64,000 nucleotides of DNA from Marinobacter sp. SS5-14b. GTDB lineage: Bacteria; Pseudomonadota; Gammaproteobacteria; Pseudomonadales; Oleiphilaceae. Made by a program: the position numbers and the translations under genes. The notes under the pieces were generated by a model that was given only the letters and a program-made list of their open reading frames with translations, was not told the origin of the DNA and made no database searches. The stretch lies in the NCBI RefSeq assembly GCF_030541005.1, contig NZ_JASSVM010000001.1, forward strand, positions 682,001 through 746,000, in the 5' to 3' direction. The number at the start of each line of letters is the position of its first letter. The first letter of the stretch is position 1. Of this stretch, positions 60,691 through 64,000 are shown piece by piece.

Positions 60691-62313
60691 TTAGCTCAGG
60701 TGAAGTGTACGGCCGGAGGGCAGTAATGCCTCCGGCCCATGCCCGAGACTGATTACGGCTCGGCTTTCAAGCCATCGGTCAATCTGGGGCACAATGTGAT
60801 TTCGGGTTACGGAATCGACCCCGGTGAAAGGTTCATCGAGAATCACCAGGTGTGCCTTGCTGAGTAACACTCTCGCCAATACAAGGCGGCGGCCTTCACC
60901 GCCGGACAATCGACTACCACCGTTACCCAGCCAGGTATCCAGCCCGTCCTCTTCATGTGCAAACCTTTTGGCCAGGTCGACCAGTTCCAGTACACGCCAC
61001 AATTCTGCGTCAGTTGCGTTGGGGTTGCCCAGCAACAGATTGGCCTTAACACTATCCTCGAACAGAACGGTTGCCTGAGTGAGGTAGGCACAGGGCAGGG
61101 TGGTCAGGGTGCCAGCCAGCGGCGAGATAACACCCGCAAACGTGTCGGCCAGTGAAGACTTACCGCAGCCCGATACGCCGACAATCCCCAACCGCTCTCC
61201 CGCCTGGATACGCATCGAGAAGTGGGTAAGAACGGGGGCGTAACCCGGATAGCCCACTGAGATATCCGTGGCGACCAGAGGTTGATTTTTATCTTCCGGG
61301 TGAAGGGCCGGATGGGCGACGGAAGGGTGCTCGGGCGCCGGCACAATGTCTTCATTCAGGCGCCGCGCCGCTGAGATGGTTCCGCCCAGTTTGCCGAAGG
61401 CTTCCGGCAGCATGGTGTAGGCTTCGCCCAGGCCCAGCAACACAATGGGTAGCAACACCAGAACCGGGCCCGAAACCCTATCTTGCTGAAACAGGTCAAA
61501 ACCAACCCAAAGCGCAATCACCGCGGATAGATTGATCAAAAACTGAACCGCCGCCCCATGCCAGCCAACCTGACCATCGATCATCGCCTGCTGGTGAGAA
61601 AGTGCCAGTGAATGGCGCATGAGCCGACCAGAATGCTTGCCGGTCCGGCCTGCTGCAGTCAATTCGGCAAACCCCTCCAGGTGTTCAATCACCTCACTGC
61701 GCAGGCGCTCCTGGCGGTCACTCAATTGTCCTGAGAGGGATCTTGTGCGGCGATACACGCTCAAGGTTGCGGTGAAAAAAGCGAGGGACAGAACGGAAAG
61801 CAGCATCAACGCAACCAGGCCATTGAAAATTACCCATGCCAACGAGACCACCAGCAAGGTCACGAAAGCCGCCAGGGTCGCCGGAGCGATGACCCGCAGG
61901 TACACCGTATCCAGAGCGTCTACATCTGCAGTGAGGCGGGACAGCCAGTGGGCCCCGGTGTTTTGGCCCCGCTCCCGATGACCGGCCCGGGCCATGCTGT
62001 TAAACAGGGCAACACGGATGTCGGTCAGCAAACGCAAAACCGTGTTGTGGTTGTAGAGCCGTTCCAGGTAACGGGAAACGGTTCGGGAAACCGCGAAAAA
62101 TCGAATGCCGCTGCCGGGAACGTACAGGTTGATATAGGCCTGTACCCCCGCCGCGAACAGCAGCCCAACCAGAGCCGTCTCGGTGAGAAACCAGCCGGAC
62201 AGGGCCAACAGGGCAATGCCGGAAGTCAGGGTTGCGAACAAGAGCGCAGCGCCGACCACCAGCCGGCCACGTCGCTGAAGTATCAGCCTGAGCCAGGGTA
62301 TCAATTCACGCAT
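60691..62313 (-). CDS. cydC: Glutathione/cysteine ABC exporter CydC
   Basis: 540 residues from ATG at 62313 (GGAGG at 6-nt spacing). Half-transporter with six helices at about 15-300 and an ATPase domain from about 320: Walker A GVSGCGKSSLADTFAG, signature RLSGGEGRRLVLARVLLS, Walker B HLVILDEPFTGVD, and H-loop in ISLGHGPEALLP. It partners CydD to export glutathione and cysteine to the periplasm, needed for cytochrome bd assembly. Its start lies inside the end of cydD (8-bp overlap). The H-loop has His in SLGHGP, as expected. Confidence 0.94.
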   Translation of the reverse strand: MRELIPWLRLILQRRGRLVVGAALLFATLTSGIALLALSGWFLTETALVGLLFAAGVQAYINLYVPGSGIRFFAVSRTVSRYLERLYNHNTVLRLLTDIRVALFNSMARAGHRERGQNTGAHWLSRLTADVDALDTVYLRVIAPATLAAFVTLLVVSLAWVIFNGLVALMLLSVLSLAFFTATLSVYRRTRSLSGQLSDRQERLRSEVIEHLEGFAELTAAGRTGKHSGRLMRHSLALSHQQAMIDGQVGWHGAAVQFLINLSAVIALWVGFDLFQQDRVSGPVLVLLPIVLLGLGEAYTMLPEAFGKLGGTISAARRLNEDIVPAPEHPSVAHPALHPEDKNQPLVATDISVGYPGYAPVLTHFSMRIQAGERLGIVGVSGCGKSSLADTFAGVISPLAGTLTTLPCAYLTQATVLFEDSVKANLLLGNPNATDAELWRVLELVDLAKRFAHEEDGLDTWLGNGGSRLSGGEGRRLVLARVLLSKAHLVILDEPFTGVDSVTRNHIVPQIDRWLESRAVISLGHGPEALLPSGRTLHLS

Positions 62314-63982
62314 CCCGAACCTCCCCGTCATTGACGACGACGATCCGGTCTGCAAGGGCCAGGAGCGCCTGGTGGTGGGTCGAAAAAATCAGGGTCTTGC
62401 CCGCTTTGGCCAGTTTGTGAAGTGCTTCGAGAACACAGATTTCACTGGTGGCATCGAGCCCTGCGGTGGGTTCATCCAGCAGAACCAGATCGTGATCGGC
62501 CAGGAATATTCTGGCCAGGCTGAGCCGGCGGGCCTGTCCCCCGGACAACCCCTGGCCATCCTCACCGATGGGGCTACTGATGCCCTGGTCCCGGCTGTCC
62601 AGCAAATCGGCCAGGCCTACCTGACGAAGCGCTGCTTCGATGGCTACGTCGGATGCCCCGGGGCAAGTTAAACGCAAGTTGTCCGCCCAGGAGCCCTGAA
62701 TCCAGAAACCCTTTTGGCCCAACCACCCAAAAGCATCGGTTCCTGGTGCTTGCCCGAAAACGGAAACGGCACCGTCTTCTGGCCGTATAAATCCGGCCAG
62801 AAGATGCAGTAAAGAGGATTTCCCGCCTCCGGAGGGGCCGGTTAATGCGACGGTTTCGCCTCTTTTGAAGGTGACAGACAGGTGATCGAAAACGGCAGCC
62901 CCATTGGTGTAGTTCAGGCTGACATCGTCGACACGCAGTGTTTCCGAGTTATCGGGTAGGGTGGTGGGTGGCGTTCCGGAACATCCGGGAATCGGTTGAT
63001 TCAGCCGGGCCAAAATCTCAGCGCCCGCGCCCAGTGCCGCTGCTCTGTCGTGATAATGCTGGGAAAGCGTGCGTAACGGTTGAAAGAACTCCGGGGCCAA
63101 CAGAAGAATCAGCAGGCCGGAGAATAGAGTAAGCTCGGAACTCGGGCCAAAGGTAATGTATCCGAGCAGCCCAAACCCGATGTAGATCGCAATGACCGCA
63201 ATGGCCACTGATGCAAAAAACTCCAGCACAGCCGACGAAAGAAACGCCACTTTCAGGGTTTTCATGGTGATGCGACGGTACTGGTCTGAGCGCTCGTAGA
63301 GTAGTTCACTGGCTTGTTTTGTCTGGCCAAACAACTGGAGCGTTGTCAGCCCACGGATTTTGTCGAGAAACTGGCCAGACAGCCGGCTGATGATTTCAAA
63401 ATGCTGCTGGTTCACCTTCTCAGCCCCCATTCCGACCAACGCCATAAACAGCGGGATCAGCGGCGCTGACAACAACAGAAAAACGCCGGCCAGCCAATCG
63501 AGCCAGAACACCAGCATCAGAATGGCCAGGGGTATGAGGGTGGCGAGTGTCATTTGCGGCAGAAAACGGGCGAAGTAACCATGCAGTGCCTCTACATGAT
63601 CCAGCCACTCCCGGGCGAGAGCCCCGGCAGAGGTATCGGACAACGCAACCGGCCCCAGCGCTTGCCAGTGAGCATGAAGCTGCCGGCGGGCGTGCCGCCG
63701 AACCTGTTCGCTGCAACGGGCCGCAAAGCGCGCCTGCAAGCCCTGGCCAACGGCCCGAACCACAAGCGCCCCCAGCAATCCGAAAAAAGCCGGGGTCAGG
63801 CTGGATACCGTTGCCTTTTCAACGATGCCCTGGAACACCAGCCAGGCCAGGAGCGCCATCTGGGCAATGGTTGCCAGCCCGGCCAGCACGCCGGCCAGCA
63901 CCGTTGCCTGAATCCAGCGACGGCTTGTCTGGCCTAGATCGGAAAGCCAGTGCCTGACATCGTCCTGAGCCGGGCTGTTCAC
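62306..63982 (-). CDS. cydD: Glutathione/cysteine ABC exporter CydD
   Basis: 558 residues, GTG start at 63982. Six-helix membrane domain, then ATPase: Walker A LTGPSGGGKSSLLHLLAGF, signature GLSGGQARRLSLARIFLAD, Walker B LVLLDEPTAGLD and H-loop FSTHHQALLAL. The motif ASGALAREWLDHVEALHGYF-like block in the membrane part (TSAGALAREWLDHVEALHGY) is typical of CydD. Directly upstream, GGC GAA GGC TAT CAC TGA could be the end of another gene, since the TGA abuts the GTG. Cytochrome bd genes would be expected to the right. Exports reduced thiols. Confidence 0.94.
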   Translation of the reverse strand: MNSPAQDDVRHWLSDLGQTSRRWIQATVLAGVLAGLATIAQMALLAWLVFQGIVEKATVSSLTPAFFGLLGALVVRAVGQGLQARFAARCSEQVRRHARRQLHAHWQALGPVALSDTSAGALAREWLDHVEALHGYFARFLPQMTLATLIPLAILMLVFWLDWLAGVFLLLSAPLIPLFMALVGMGAEKVNQQHFEIISRLSGQFLDKIRGLTTLQLFGQTKQASELLYERSDQYRRITMKTLKVAFLSSAVLEFFASVAIAVIAIYIGFGLLGYITFGPSSELTLFSGLLILLLAPEFFQPLRTLSQHYHDRAAALGAGAEILARLNQPIPGCSGTPPTTLPDNSETLRVDDVSLNYTNGAAVFDHLSVTFKRGETVALTGPSGGGKSSLLHLLAGFIRPEDGAVSVFGQAPGTDAFGWLGQKGFWIQGSWADNLRLTCPGASDVAIEAALRQVGLADLLDSRDQGISSPIGEDGQGLSGGQARRLSLARIFLADHDLVLLDEPTAGLDATSEICVLEALHKLAKAGKTLIFSTHHQALLALADRIVVVNDGEVRDA

Positions 63983-64000
63983 TCAGTGATAGCCTTCGCC

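Overview
The window looks like a chromosomal segment of a marine gammaproteobacterium, most likely Marinobacter or a close relative. The reasons are the Pseudomonas-like gene order (gloB, yafS-like, rnhA, dnaQ, fimL, then cysI, metH, nfuA), the tusDCB-tusE plus yccA block, and a paired ETF/ETF-QO locus. The genus is inferred from protein flavour and synteny and was not checked by a search.

Layout: 1-5.4 kb holds a yejABE-type peptide importer and the MltD transglycosylase. 5.6-13.1 kb holds gloB, a methyltransferase, rnhA, dnaQ, the FimL pilus regulator, an SCP2 protein, sohB and an AcuI-like reductase. 13.2-20.5 kb is sulfur, methionine and Fe-S metabolism (DUF934-cysI, metH, nfuA) with two small membrane proteins. 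20.7-24.6 kb has DUF445 genes, the TusDCB/TusE tRNA thiolation relay and YccA. A tRNA-Ser(UGA) lies at 24858-24948.

24.9-34.3 kb is an integrated element in that tRNA. It is bounded by a 32-bp perfect direct repeat, carries a P4-type integrase beside the right end, and has paired 10-bp arm-type repeats at both ends. Reading leftwards from the integrase it carries AlpA, two small HTH proteins, a winged-helix protein next to three to four iterons, a single-ORF fusion of ClpP-type prohead protease with major capsid protein, and a Nu1-like small terminase. It has no recognisable large terminase, portal, tail, lysis or primase gene. This reads as a compact capsid-encoding phage satellite rather than a decayed prophage. 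An 82% identical 66-bp repeat, one copy directly beside the small terminase gene, is a candidate packaging site. This element is the most interesting part of the window.

34.5-40 kb holds hemH, a sulfur transferase with two YeeE/YedE half-transporters, a phasin with a PhaD-like TetR regulator, and xthA. 39.6-46.5 kb is one tightly packed eight-gene lipid-modification operon (desaturase, NTF2-like, SDR, FAD oxidoreductase, DUF1365, cyclopropane synthase family, DUF2878, secreted protein). 46.5-54.6 kb holds an FAD amine-oxidase-like protein, an HD phosphohydrolase, an RssB/RssC partner-switching pair, gpsA, sixA, a radical SAM protein, DUF1285 and a SlyD-like PPIase. 54.8-58.5 kb has ETF-QO divergent from etfBA with a 20-bp perfect palindrome between them. 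The window closes with two small membrane proteins, a saccharopine-dehydrogenase-like reductase and cydDC.
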